Shown: one piece after another, positions 18,058 through 25,976 of the stretch | Numbering within the stretch: the first letter of the stretch is position 1 | Layout of the letters: each line of letters starts with the position of its first letter | Assembly: GCA_018267515.1 (NCBI GenBank) | Contig: JAFDYJ010000014.1 | Span: 1 to 38,554, forward strand | Direction: 5' to 3' | Source of the DNA: Bacteroidota bacterium | Lineage (GTDB): Bacteria; Bacteroidota; Bacteroidia; Chitinophagales; Chitinophagaceae | DNA length: 38,554 nt | Made by a program: the position numbers and the translations under genes | The notes under the pieces: model-generated | Database searches by the model: none | What the model saw: only the letters and a program-made list of their open reading frames with translations | Told to the model about the DNA's origin: nothing

Positions 18058-19746
18058 TTATTGAACAATAATTTCTTTTAGGGCAGCTATTTCACCGGCT
18101 GTTGTCCATTCTGTTAATGGATCATACCAGATAGGTGTTTGGGCAGTAATATTTTTATCTTTTAATTGATCCAGTTTAAAGGGACCCTGACGTGTACCGG
18201 TAGCATCAGAAAAAAAGTAAAACTTATTTTTCCACTCTTCCATTTTTGCTTTTGCAGCCTCAATAATTTGTTTCAATGCCTGCACTTCACCTGCGGTTGT
18301 CCAACTGGGAAGCGGGTCATACCAAACGGCTGTTGATTCGGATATGTTTTTATCCTCTAATTGTTTCAGGGTAAATGGCCCTTGTTGATTTCCGCCTGAA
18401 TCAGCAATGAAGAATTGTTTTTTACTCCAATCCCGGGTTTCAGCAGCAGTTGTAGCTGTTGATTGTGCAGAAACAGAAGTCCTGTTTTCAAGAACAGATT
18501 TCAAAGCCGCAATTTCACCGGCAGTTGTCCATTTGGGAAGCGGATCATACCAAACCTGTGTTTGAGCCGTGATATTTTTTTCCGCCAGTTGATTTAATTT
18601 AAAGGGACCTTGCTGCATGCCTGCATTATCCAGGAAATAAAAGCCTATATTGTTCCAATCGGTTTGTGTTGTAGGCGTTGTTGTAGCTGCAACCGTTGTT
18701 GTATTGCCGAGAATATTTTTCAGCGCTGCTATTTCGCCGGCAGTTGTCCATTTCGGAAGTGACTCATACCAAACCTGGGTTTGTGCTGTAATATTTTTCC
18801 CTGCCAGCTGATTTAATTGCAATGGACCTTGTTGTTTTCCTGTATTATCAATGAAATAAAAACCAATTCTATTCCAATCCGTTTGGGCTGCTTGAACAGC
18901 AGGACCGGCAGTAGTTGTTGTGCTATTTAGAATACTTTTCAGCGCAGCTATTTCACCGGCAGTTGTCCATTTAGGTAATGATTCATACCAAACCTGTGTT
19001 TGAGCCGTGATATTTTTTCCTGCCAGCTGATTTAATTGCAATGGACCTTGTTGTTTTCCTGTATTATCAATAAAATAAAAACCAACAGTATTCCAATCCG
19101 TTTGGGCTGCCTGAACAGCAGGACCGGCAGCAGTTGTTGTGCTATTTAGAATACTTTTCAGCGCAGCTATTTCACCGGCAGTTGTCCATTTAGGTAATGA
19201 TTCATACCAAACCTGTGTTTGAGCCGTAATATTTTTACCTGCCAGTTGATTTAATTGCAACGGGCCTTGTTGATTTCCTGAATTATCAATAAAATAAAAA
19301 CCAACAGAATTCCAATCTGCTTGTGTAGCCTGTGCCTCTGTGTTTATGGCGGCAGTTGTGCTGTTTAGAACACTATTCAGTGCGGCTACTTCACCTGCAG
19401 TTGTCCATTTCGTAAGGGGTTCGTACCAAACCTGTGTTTGAGCCGTGATGTTTTTTCCTGCCAGTTGATTTAATTTGTATGGGCCTTGTTGCTTCCCTGC
19501 ATTATCCATAAAATAAATGTCTTTGCTATTCCAATCCTCTTGCATAGAGGCTGAAGGATTAACCGGAACAGAGGTGGCGGTATTATTGAAAAGTACCTGC
19601 AGTTCAGGAATTTCACCGGCCGGTTTCCATTGAGGAATAGCATCAAACCAAATGAGAGTTTGAGGTGTGATCCGGCAGGCACTCAATTCATTAATTGACA
19701 AAGGACCATGCTGACTGGTACCATCATGGAAAAAATATTTCTTCAT
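18058..19746 (-). CDS. cytoplasmic protein made of eight tandem GYF_2 (DUF4339) domains
   Basis: 562 residues that consist almost wholly of eight GYF_2/DUF4339 units starting near residues 2, 71, 144, 217, 290, 363, 439 and 503. Each unit has the pattern FYFxDxxGxQQGPxxLxQL, then AQTxVWYxPLxxWTTAGEI, with an Ala/Thr-rich linker. The central units are 73 residues long and nearly identical in DNA as well as protein (for example around 18929 and 19148, exactly 219 bp apart), a sign of recent duplication. GYF-like domains bind proline-rich peptides, and in bacteria single GYF_2 domains usually head membrane proteins; here there is neither a signal peptide nor a membrane helix, so a multivalent scaffold is one possibility. 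The ATG at 19746 is chosen because the domain begins at once and a TATATTTG promoter box lies 24 nt upstream; the frame stays open to 20025 only by reading through the palindrome array. Confidence 0.88.
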   Translation of the reverse strand: MKKYFFHDGTSQHGPLSINELSACRITPQTLIWFDAIPQWKPAGEIPELQVLFNNTATSVPVNPSASMQEDWNSKDIYFMDNAGKQQGPYKLNQLAGKNITAQTQVWYEPLTKWTTAGEVAALNSVLNSTTAAINTEAQATQADWNSVGFYFIDNSGNQQGPLQLNQLAGKNITAQTQVWYESLPKWTTAGEIAALKSILNSTTTAAGPAVQAAQTDWNTVGFYFIDNTGKQQGPLQLNQLAGKNITAQTQVWYESLPKWTTAGEIAALKSILNSTTTTAGPAVQAAQTDWNRIGFYFIDNTGKQQGPLQLNQLAGKNITAQTQVWYESLPKWTTAGEIAALKNILGNTTTVAATTTPTTQTDWNNIGFYFLDNAGMQQGPFKLNQLAEKNITAQTQVWYDPLPKWTTAGEIAALKSVLENRTSVSAQSTATTAAETRDWSKKQFFIADSGGNQQGPFTLKQLEDKNISESTAVWYDPLPSWTTAGEVQALKQIIEAAKAKMEEWKNKFYFFSDATGTRQGPFKLDQLKDKNITAQTPIWYDPLTEWTTAGEIAALKEIIVQ

Positions 19747-19770
19747 ATCAGGTGGGTTTTTGAATGAATT

Positions 19771-19778
19771 CAAATATA
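19771..19778 (-). promoter_or_regulatory. -7 element TATATTTG of the GYF_2 gene
   Basis: Read on the minus strand this is TATATTTG, an exact match to the Bacteroidota -7 consensus TAnnTTTG, 24 nt before the ATG at 19746. No clear TTTG -33 box is seen. It places the palindrome array upstream of the promoter rather than in the GYF_2 mRNA. Confidence 0.5.
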
Positions 19779-19857
19779 GCTTTATTTTTCTGTTTATATT
19801 CTTGTTATAGGTTAATAAAAATGAAATGTGTAAAAGTTGACCTGGCTCCAAAAAATG

Positions 19858-20097
19858 ATGTTGGCAGGGATGCCAACATTGGATAGAAAAAGAAATATTG
19901 GCAAGGATGCCAACATGGGATAGAAAAATAATGTTGGCAAGGATGCCAACATTGGATAGAAAAAGAAATATTGGCAAGGATGCCAACATTGGATAGAAAA
20001 ATAATGTTGGCAGGGATGCCAACATTGGATAGAAAGGAATCTTGGCAGGGATGCCAGCATTGGAGAAAAAAAATGTTGGCTATGATGCCAACATTGG
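19858..20097. repeat. tandem array of seven palindromes, 34-37 bp period
   Basis: Seven copies of a core TTGGCA-NNNN-TGCCAA begin at 19861, 19898, 19934, 19971, 20007, 20042/20043 and 20076. In the best copies the arms are AATGTTGGCA and TGCCAACATT (10 bp, loop GGGA or AGGA). Between cores is a conserved A-rich spacer, TGGATAGAAAAA. Periods are 37, 36, 37, 36, 35/36 and 34, and units alternate between two spacer ends (AGAAATA and ATAATG), giving a 73-bp higher-order repeat. The last two copies are degenerate. The array fills the gap between the DUF2911 gene stop (20136) and the GYF_2 promoter. It is not CRISPR, because the spacers are the same. It could be a set of hairpins at the 3' end of the DUF2911 transcript, a cluster of protein-binding sites or a replication-slippage repeat. 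Confidence 0.9.
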
Positions 20098-20135
20098 TAA
20101 AAGGTTATTGGGAAGACGGAAAGACTGAAATAGTA

Positions 20136-20972
20136 TTACTTGTTTAATTCAGCTAATAATTTTTCATTTAAACGAACATAATCATCGTTCTTGGCATCTT
20201 TGGAAAGTGTCATTGACTTTTGAGCAGCGGCTTTTGCTTCTTCCTTCTTTCCCAGTTTGGCAAGACAATTTGCCTGCTGATAAACAATATAGAATGCTTT
20301 GGGTTGTTGCTCGACAGCTTTATTAATCCATGAGAGAGCCTGGTTCAAATCTTTGCCATTATCCATATAATACATAGCCGCCGCATAATAAGGCTTATTG
20401 TCTTTGTTCATGATCTGGTCAATCTGTTTCATCACTGCCGATTCTACGTCTGCCGTGATGGATAATGATACTGCAGTGTTATCCCACATGATATGCAGAT
20501 CGCAGGAAGAAGGTTTTACGTTTGCAAATTGCATGGTAAAGGTTTCAACTTTTTCATCCATCTTCATGGTTTTTGCATTTACACGTACTACATCCTGGTC
20601 TTGTTTATAGGCCGAGGGGCTCGTTACATCTGTTTGTTTAGAAATGATAATTGTCCAGCTGTCTTTTTCAGGGATGGTTAGAAGTCCGTATTTACCTGCC
20701 GGAATTTTTGTACCGCCGATAGAAACTTCATCACCGAAAGTCAGTGTAGTGGCGCTATTGGCACCGGTACGCCAAACGGCTCCGAAAGGAACCAGGTCAC
20801 CAAAAATTTTCCTTCCTTTCACTCCGGGTCTTGAATAGGAAAGTTCAATATTGGAAAGTGCGAATTCCTGCTTAATTGTTTGTGACGGGCTGGGAGCAGG
20901 AGTTTTAATAGACTGTGCATTCGAAAAATAAAATGCACCTGTAATAATAGCAAGAAAAATAATTTTTCTCAT
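20136..20972 (-). CDS. DUF2911 protein with C-terminal TPR region
   Basis: 278 residues with a signal peptide (1-19, ending SNAQ). Residues about 25-170 are a DUF2911 domain, recognised by IELSYSRPGVKGRKIFG, LVPFGAVWRTGANSATTL, GTKIPAGKYGLLTIP and the following WTIIISKQ strand. Residues about 190-278 are helical with tetratricopeptide-like pattern (YYAAAMYYMDNGKDLNQAL, AFYIVYQQANCLAKLG). DUF2911 proteins are common exported proteins of Bacteroidota with no assigned activity. The gene ends 38 bp from the palindrome array, so the array may form the 3' end of its transcript. The sequence CGAAGATA at 20993-21000, read in reverse as TATCTTCG, is one base off the -7 consensus. Confidence 0.88.
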   Translation of the reverse strand: MRKIIFLAIITGAFYFSNAQSIKTPAPSPSQTIKQEFALSNIELSYSRPGVKGRKIFGDLVPFGAVWRTGANSATTLTFGDEVSIGGTKIPAGKYGLLTIPEKDSWTIIISKQTDVTSPSAYKQDQDVVRVNAKTMKMDEKVETFTMQFANVKPSSCDLHIMWDNTAVSLSITADVESAVMKQIDQIMNKDNKPYYAAAMYYMDNGKDLNQALSWINKAVEQQPKAFYIVYQQANCLAKLGKKEEAKAAAQKSMTLSKDAKNDDYVRLNEKLLAELNK

Positions 20973-21068
20973 GGTGTATGGTTTTTAGGAAACGAAGATA
21001 AGGAAAGTGGGTGGAAGTAAATGTGTGTAGCAGCCGGAAAAAAGCAGCCTGAAAATGGGCTCCCGGGT

Positions 21069-22460
21069 TTAAAACAGAATTCTTAACAGAATCTTGTTTT
21101 CCTTTGATTTGTATTCCCATTTGGGGCCACCCTTTATCAACCGGATAGCTTCTGCATCACATTGGCTGCATGATGATTCTTCCACTTTTAAATTTACTGG
21201 CTCTCCATTTTTGTTCACTTCAAAAGAAACTTCTACTTCACCGGTTGTTTTATTCTTAACCCGGTTTTCGTGAATATTAGAGTTATTGATGAGGTAAGTT
21301 GTATACATAGCCCAGCCATCAACAGGCCGGGGATGGCTGGGTAGAGAATTCATTGTTGCAAATAAATCATCGTAATCTTTTTTCTTTTGTATTACTGCCT
21401 CATCTTGTTTTTTGTCTTCGCTCAGGATAATTGAATTTTCCCGGCTACCGGGTTGAAGTTGTAGCTGTATATCCGAATAACCTGATGAATGAATTTGTAC
21501 AATTAAAACAGAATCCGGTGATGTTAATGAGAAATAACCTTTTGCATTGCTGTAATGAAGGTTGTCATTTTGGTTTGCAATCACATTTGCAAAAGGAACC
21601 GGATTGTTTTTATCGTCAGTAATCACCCCCCTGTATGTATAGGAGGCAGGAGAACTATTTTTTTGCCGGCTCTTGCTCAAGACATTTCTTTTTTCAGAAG
21701 CTGCATTTTGAGATGTTATGTCCCGGTTAACTGAAACAGGAACATCTTTTTCTGAAAGTGCTTTTGCGATTTTTACTTCTTCTGATTTTGCCGGGGCGCC
21801 TGCTGTTTGAGCATCTTTTGTTTTTGGGAGTTTGGCTTCGTCATAGGTATTGGCGCTATTCAATTGCTGATTGGCTTCAGCTGTATTAAATGTTGGCTGA
21901 CTTCCTGATTTATCCTTGTTGACTAGTAGCTCTATGGTATCTGATTTTTTCCCGCTCATGCCTGAACTTACAGATTGATTGACTACAGGAGGTTTATTTT
22001 CAGTAGCGTTATAGTTTTTCGGTTCAGTAACCTGCAGTTTATTTGCTGAATTGTCATGAGTGGGGTTGGGACTATCTTTCTTTTGTTGAAATACCGGCTT
22101 GTTTACTGCGATTTCTTTCGGATTCTTGTTAAAAGCAAATTGATACACAAGAAAACCGGCACCTGCAATTAATATCAGTAAGGCTGCAACCCGCCATACT
22201 GTAAAAGCGAAATTATGTTTCGGCTTCAGGGGAATTATTTTTTTATCATCAGTCTTTTCTTTTAATCTTTCTTTTAATTCTGCTAAATCTGCGGGGATTG
22301 TGTTAAAAGAATTTGCATAGCCTTCCAATGCATCTGCCAGGAAAGGATCATCCAAAGCCGCTTTTTCCAGCTCATGCCTTTCTGTTGCCGACAACAGTCC
22401 TTTATAATACTTTTCAATATCAGCAGCAGTGAATTGTATTATTTTATTATCGCTTGGCAT
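21069..22460 (-). CDS. anti-sigma-like membrane protein fused to CarboxypepD_reg and TonB_C domains
   Basis: 463 residues from the ATG at 22460 (an in-frame ATG at 22481 would add 7 residues). Residues 1-80 are cytoplasmic and resemble the N-terminus of Bacteroidota anti-sigma factors (TAADIEKYYKGLLSATERHE, then DDPFLADALEGYA). One transmembrane helix follows at about 89-109. A long Ser/Asn/Lys-rich linker leads to a carboxypeptidase-regulatory-like fold (YRGVITDDKNNPVPFANVIA) and a C-terminal TonB-like domain (GEVEVSFEVNKNGEPVNLKV, with a SCSQCDAEA motif). It starts 33 bp after the ECF sigma factor stop on the same strand, which supports a sigma/anti-sigma pair. The TonB_C end may contact an outer membrane partner and convey an envelope signal; that is inference. 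Confidence 0.85.
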   Translation of the reverse strand: MPSDNKIIQFTAADIEKYYKGLLSATERHELEKAALDDPFLADALEGYANSFNTIPADLAELKERLKEKTDDKKIIPLKPKHNFAFTVWRVAALLILIAGAGFLVYQFAFNKNPKEIAVNKPVFQQKKDSPNPTHDNSANKLQVTEPKNYNATENKPPVVNQSVSSGMSGKKSDTIELLVNKDKSGSQPTFNTAEANQQLNSANTYDEAKLPKTKDAQTAGAPAKSEEVKIAKALSEKDVPVSVNRDITSQNAASEKRNVLSKSRQKNSSPASYTYRGVITDDKNNPVPFANVIANQNDNLHYSNAKGYFSLTSPDSVLIVQIHSSGYSDIQLQLQPGSRENSIILSEDKKQDEAVIQKKKDYDDLFATMNSLPSHPRPVDGWAMYTTYLINNSNIHENRVKNKTTGEVEVSFEVNKNGEPVNLKVEESSCSQCDAEAIRLIKGGPKWEYKSKENKILLRILF

Positions 22461-22493
22461 ATATAAATTCAAAAAAAGCAAAAATTAAAAGCT

Positions 22494-23093
22494 TCATCCG
22501 CCGGACTCTTCATTACTAAATTTTGATTCATTCTTATCCATACAATTTTTCAGATTCCTCCTTCCGTTTTGTATCAGGCTTCTCACCCGGTTCCATTCGA
22601 TTCCGGTAAGTGCTACGATTTCATTATAGCATTTTCCTTCCAGGTAAAAAAGTTGAATGGACTGACGCTGCTCATTCTCTAATGTTTCCAGGCAATGTTC
22701 CATTTTTTTTAAGTTCTCTTCTTTTTCCAATACACCATTCAGATGCACATTTTCTGCATTTTGCATAAGGTCAGCATTAATTTCCACTGTTTTTAAATTT
22801 TTGGGCGAACGGAGTTGCATCAGGCAATGGTTTTTAGCCAGTTGATAGAGCCAGCTTTTGAAATTATCAACCTCATGTTTTTTTAATTTACTGATCAGCT
22901 CCTCAAATATCATCATCACACTATCCCTGGCTCTTTCCGGTTCCTTAAAATATTTCAGGCACACACCATATACCAGGTCCATATACCGCTGGTATAGATC
23001 CCCCAGCACGGAAAGATCCCCGCTTTGCCTGTAGCGCAGAACCAGGTCATTATCCGTAGCATCGTTTTTCGGTATGTTCCTGAGAAAAGTCAC
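22494..23093 (-). CDS. ECF-type RNA polymerase sigma factor
   Basis: 199 residues with sigma-70 region 2 (about 25-95: LVLRYRQSGDLSVLGDLYQR, DLVYGVCLKYF, FKSWLYQLAKNHCLMQLR) and region 4 (about 130-185: LETLENEQRQSIQLFYLEG, CYNEIVALTGIEWNRVRSLI, QNGRRNLKNCM). Regions 1 and 3 are absent, as in extracytoplasmic-function sigma factors. The start at 23093 gives the usual short N-terminus (MTFLRNIPKNDATDNDL). It is followed by the membrane anti-sigma-like gene and is divergent from the VWA protein gene across 107 bp, so the pair may control that gene; no promoter motif was recognised in the spacer. Confidence 0.93.
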   Translation of the reverse strand: MTFLRNIPKNDATDNDLVLRYRQSGDLSVLGDLYQRYMDLVYGVCLKYFKEPERARDSVMMIFEELISKLKKHEVDNFKSWLYQLAKNHCLMQLRSPKNLKTVEINADLMQNAENVHLNGVLEKEENLKKMEHCLETLENEQRQSIQLFYLEGKCYNEIVALTGIEWNRVRSLIQNGRRNLKNCMDKNESKFSNEESGG

Positions 23094-23200
23094 AGCTCTA
23101 AATTACTAAAACGAAGCAGTTACTGAAAGGTTCTGTATTTTTTTTAAAAGCTTTTATGCAAAATTTAAAACTCCGGCATCTCTGAATGTAAACACATTTT

Positions 23201-25183
23201 ATGAAACAAATACTTTTTGCTTTAGCTCCTGTGCTAATTTTCTTTCTTGCTTTCCGCCCGGTGCATTCCCTGACGGTGACCGGTACGATCACTGATGATA
23301 AGGGAAATCCTATAATGGCGGCAGCTATCAGTGAGAAAGGAACAACACACGGAACAACTAGTTCCATTGATGGCAGGTACAAAATCCTGGTGAGCAACAA
23401 TTTTGGCACTTTGATAATTTCTGCAGCCGGTTTCCAGGGAAAAGAAATAAAGATCAAAGGCAAAACTGTCATTAATGTTAAATTATTGGCTTCGGCAAAA
23501 AGTCCGGCTGTATTGGAAAATGTTCAAAAAAGTTCCGGGAAACAACAACGAGATCAGTTGCGCTATGAGGAAATGCCATTCAACCAGGCTATCGGGTATC
23601 CGGCAATTTCTCAATTATCTTCAGCCTATTCAGATAATGCAGCCCGGTATAAGTTTTCTCCACCCCGTATCGCTTATGACAATCAAATTAATTATGAGAG
23701 CGACATTCCCGGTAATTTCAACACAGAATCTTATGACCACATCACTGAAAACCGTTTTCTGAAAATAAAAGATAATCCTCTATCAACTTTTTCGATAGAT
23801 GTGGATGCTGCATCGTACAGTAATGTTCGCCGGTTTTTAAACCTGGGACAATTACCGCCGGCAGGTGCAGTACGAATCGAAGAGCTGGTCAATTATTTTC
23901 ATTATGAATATCCTCAGCCAACAAAGGAAGATCCTTTTTCAATCAACACAGAAATTTCAGATTGCCCATGGAATAAGGACAATAAATTAGTATTGATCGG
24001 ATTGCAGGGCAAAAAAATTCCAACTGAAAATCTCCCGGCTTCCAATCTTGTTTTCCTGATTGATGTTTCAGGTTCCATGGATGCACCCAACCGGCTTCCA
24101 TTGGTGAAAGCATCTATGAAAATGCTGGTTGACCAGTTGCGTGAACAGGATAAAGTGGCTATTGTAGTGTATGCCGGAAATGCAGGACTGGTTCTTCCCT
24201 CCACCTCGGGAGATGAGAAAATAAAAATCAAGGAAGCTATTGATAACCTGGATGCAGGCGGTTCAACCGCAGGTGGCGCCGGGATAAAACTGGCTTATAA
24301 AATTGCTAAACAAAATTTTTCAAAAGAAGGAAACAACCGGGTCATACTTTGCACAGATGGTGATTTCAATATCGGGGTCAGCAGTGATGATGAAATGGAA
24401 AGACTGATCGAACAGGAAAGAAAGAGTGGTGTATTCCTTACTGTTTTAGGCTATGGCATGGGAAATTATAAAGACAGTAAAATGCAAAAGCTTGCCGACA
24501 AAGGGAATGGTAATCATGCTTACATTGATCAGTTGAGCGAAGCCAAAAAAGTTTTGGTGAATGAATTTGGCGGCACACTTTTCACCATTGCCAAAGATGT
24601 AAAACTGCAGATAGAATTTAACCCGGTTAATGTTCAGGGCTACCGGTTGATCGGTTATGAAAACCGAATGTTGAATAAAGAAGATTTTAACAATGATAAA
24701 AAAGATGCGGGTGAATTGGGAAGCGGGCATACAGTTACCGCACTGTATGAAATTATTCCTGCAGGAGTGAAGAGTGATTTCCTGGAAAAAGTAGATCCTT
24801 TAAAATACCAGGGTAAACTTGAAACAGTTGGTAAATCTTCCCTGTCGGGTGAAATGATGACTGTGAAATTCCGGTATAAAGCGCCGGATGCAGATGTAAG
24901 TAAGCTGATCGTTCATCCTGTTTTGGATAAAAGAATCCCTCTTGCAAAAACGTCTGACAATTTCCGATTTGCTGCGTCGGTAGCTGAATTCGGGATGTTG
25001 CTCCGCAGTTCAGAATTCAAATCAAATGCATCTTTTACCAATGTGCTGTCCTTAGCCCGTAATGCAAAAGGTGCAGATGAAGAAGGATATCGTTCAGAAT
25101 TTATTAAGCTGGTTCAAAATGCATCAACCCTGGCAAAAGAAAATGATAAGGGAGATGAGGATAAAGTAGTAAAGGATAATTAG
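23201..25183 (+). CDS. YfbK-like von Willebrand factor type A protein
   Basis: 660 residues. An N-terminal hydrophobic signal (1-23) is followed by a carboxypeptidase-regulatory-like domain (about 25-95: VTGTITDDKGNPIMAAAISE), a YfbK N-terminal domain with the typical NPLSTFSIDVDAASYSNVRR (192-211) and VRIEELVNYFHYEYP, then a VWA domain from about 280 to 450. The metal-ion-dependent adhesion site is intact: DVSGSMD at 288-294, a Thr-containing LPSTSG loop, and the CTDGDFNIG segment. The C-terminus (about 480-645) matches the DUF3520 region. Proteins of this kind are exported or envelope-attached and bind partners through the metal site; their role is not firmly known. It is divergent from the ECF sigma operon and followed by a strong terminator. 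Confidence 0.92.
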   Translation: MKQILFALAPVLIFFLAFRPVHSLTVTGTITDDKGNPIMAAAISEKGTTHGTTSSIDGRYKILVSNNFGTLIISAAGFQGKEIKIKGKTVINVKLLASAKSPAVLENVQKSSGKQQRDQLRYEEMPFNQAIGYPAISQLSSAYSDNAARYKFSPPRIAYDNQINYESDIPGNFNTESYDHITENRFLKIKDNPLSTFSIDVDAASYSNVRRFLNLGQLPPAGAVRIEELVNYFHYEYPQPTKEDPFSINTEISDCPWNKDNKLVLIGLQGKKIPTENLPASNLVFLIDVSGSMDAPNRLPLVKASMKMLVDQLREQDKVAIVVYAGNAGLVLPSTSGDEKIKIKEAIDNLDAGGSTAGGAGIKLAYKIAKQNFSKEGNNRVILCTDGDFNIGVSSDDEMERLIEQERKSGVFLTVLGYGMGNYKDSKMQKLADKGNGNHAYIDQLSEAKKVLVNEFGGTLFTIAKDVKLQIEFNPVNVQGYRLIGYENRMLNKEDFNNDKKDAGELGSGHTVTALYEIIPAGVKSDFLEKVDPLKYQGKLETVGKSSLSGEMMTVKFRYKAPDADVSKLIVHPVLDKRIPLAKTSDNFRFAASVAEFGMLLRSSEFKSNASFTNVLSLARNAKGADEEGYRSEFIKLVQNASTLAKENDKGDEDKVVKDN

Positions 25184-25231
25184 TGTTCTTTTTTGAATAC
25201 AAAATCCCGGAATAACCTGATAGACGGGAGT

Positions 25232-25273
25232 AAATTGTCAGCCTGATAATGATTAGGGCTGACAATTTTTTTT
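25232..25273 (+). terminator. rho-independent terminator after the VWA gene
   Basis: AAATTGTCAGCC (25232-25243) pairs perfectly with GGCTGACAATTT (25257-25268), a 12-bp stem with a 13-nt loop, followed by a run of T to 25273. It lies 49 bp after the VWA stop. Confidence 0.9.
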
Positions 25274-25654
25274 AGGATGGTTTTGCTTTCCTGCTCTGCC
25301 TAAAGTATATAGTAGCCTACCTGATTGAGAAGTTTCAAAAACTTCAGTTATTAGACCACAATGGGCAGTTGATGGATATTTTGGAGGAGTTGACACCCAC
25401 ATGCATTTGCTTTTGGGTATGTTCTTGAAAAAATATTTTATTTTTTCTGTCGGATTAAAATATTTTCTCAGGCATAAGTTTCGTTTTCTCAAATTACTAT
25501 AGCCCGGACATTTGAGATCCATATTTTATTTACTGCTTAAAACGAAAAATAATGATTAGTGTTTAAAAGGTTATTCCATTCTTGTCAATGCACATTTCTA
25601 ATTTATTTTTAATGTTTATATAAAAAATAATTTTCTAAAATTTAAAAAAACGTA
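25274..25654. other. intergenic stretch with no recognised gene
   Basis: About 380 bp of AT-rich sequence. A minus-strand open frame (25253-25522) runs across the terminator stem and has a composition unlike a gene. A small hairpin, GAAGTTT-CAA-AAACTTC, is at 25329-25345. A decayed mobile-element fragment is possible but nothing identifies one. Confidence 0.5.
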
Positions 25655-25662
25655 TAGATTTG
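25655..25662 (+). promoter_or_regulatory. -7 element TAGATTTG upstream of T9SS protein
   Basis: TAGATTTG matches TAnnTTTG exactly; a weak TTTT(C) in place of the -33 TTTG lies about 20 nt upstream at 25631-25635. If used, the transcript has an unusually long 5' leader of about 305 nt before the ATG at 25977. Confidence 0.4.
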
Positions 25663-25669
25663 GTTATTC

Positions 25670-25976
25670 GTTTCCATTAAAGTCCGACTACGTTGTTAAT
25701 TGTAGTCTAATTCACACTCCCTGAAAATTAAAAGAGCTAAACCGGAATTTTTAAATTACCCGGCACAATGAGCTCATAACAACCCTTAATTGTTTATCGA
25801 AGCTGTGAACGCCCCGATTAGTGATGTATTTGCTAAACTATGCCGTGTTGCATTGAAGTGCAGATAAAGCTGATGTAGTATTCCCGTTTTGAACCGGTAA
25901 GACAACCCGGGTAAAAAATGTGGATACCATAAATATGTCATTCATGTTTTTCATTAATAACCTTAAATAAAATTTT
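25670..25976 (+). promoter_or_regulatory. long, potentially structured 5' leader of T9SS gene
   Basis: The roughly 300 nt before the ATG hold no convincing ORF but show pairing potential: GACTAC (25686-25691) with GTAGTC (25702-25707), and downstream a two-part stem in which GAGCT pairs with AGCTC and an inner CCGGAATTT pairs with AAATT-AC-CCGG (about 25733-25781). It is more GC-rich than the flanking DNA around 25800-25920. No known riboswitch class was recognised. Confidence 0.35.

Noticed and set aside
19858-20097. CRISPR array
   Set aside because: The sequences between palindromes are the same A-rich spacer in every unit, not unique spacers, the repeats are only 16-24 bp, and no cas gene is present.
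25253-25522. 89-codon minus-strand ORF after the VWA gene
   Set aside because: It overlaps the terminator hairpin, has no recognisable domain or upstream signal, and its composition is unlike the neighbouring genes. A transposase relic was considered but no catalytic motif could be read in any frame.
25800-25976. Upstream leader peptide in the T9SS leader
   Set aside because: Only ORFs of about 10-12 codons with no run of a single amino acid or other attenuator feature were found.
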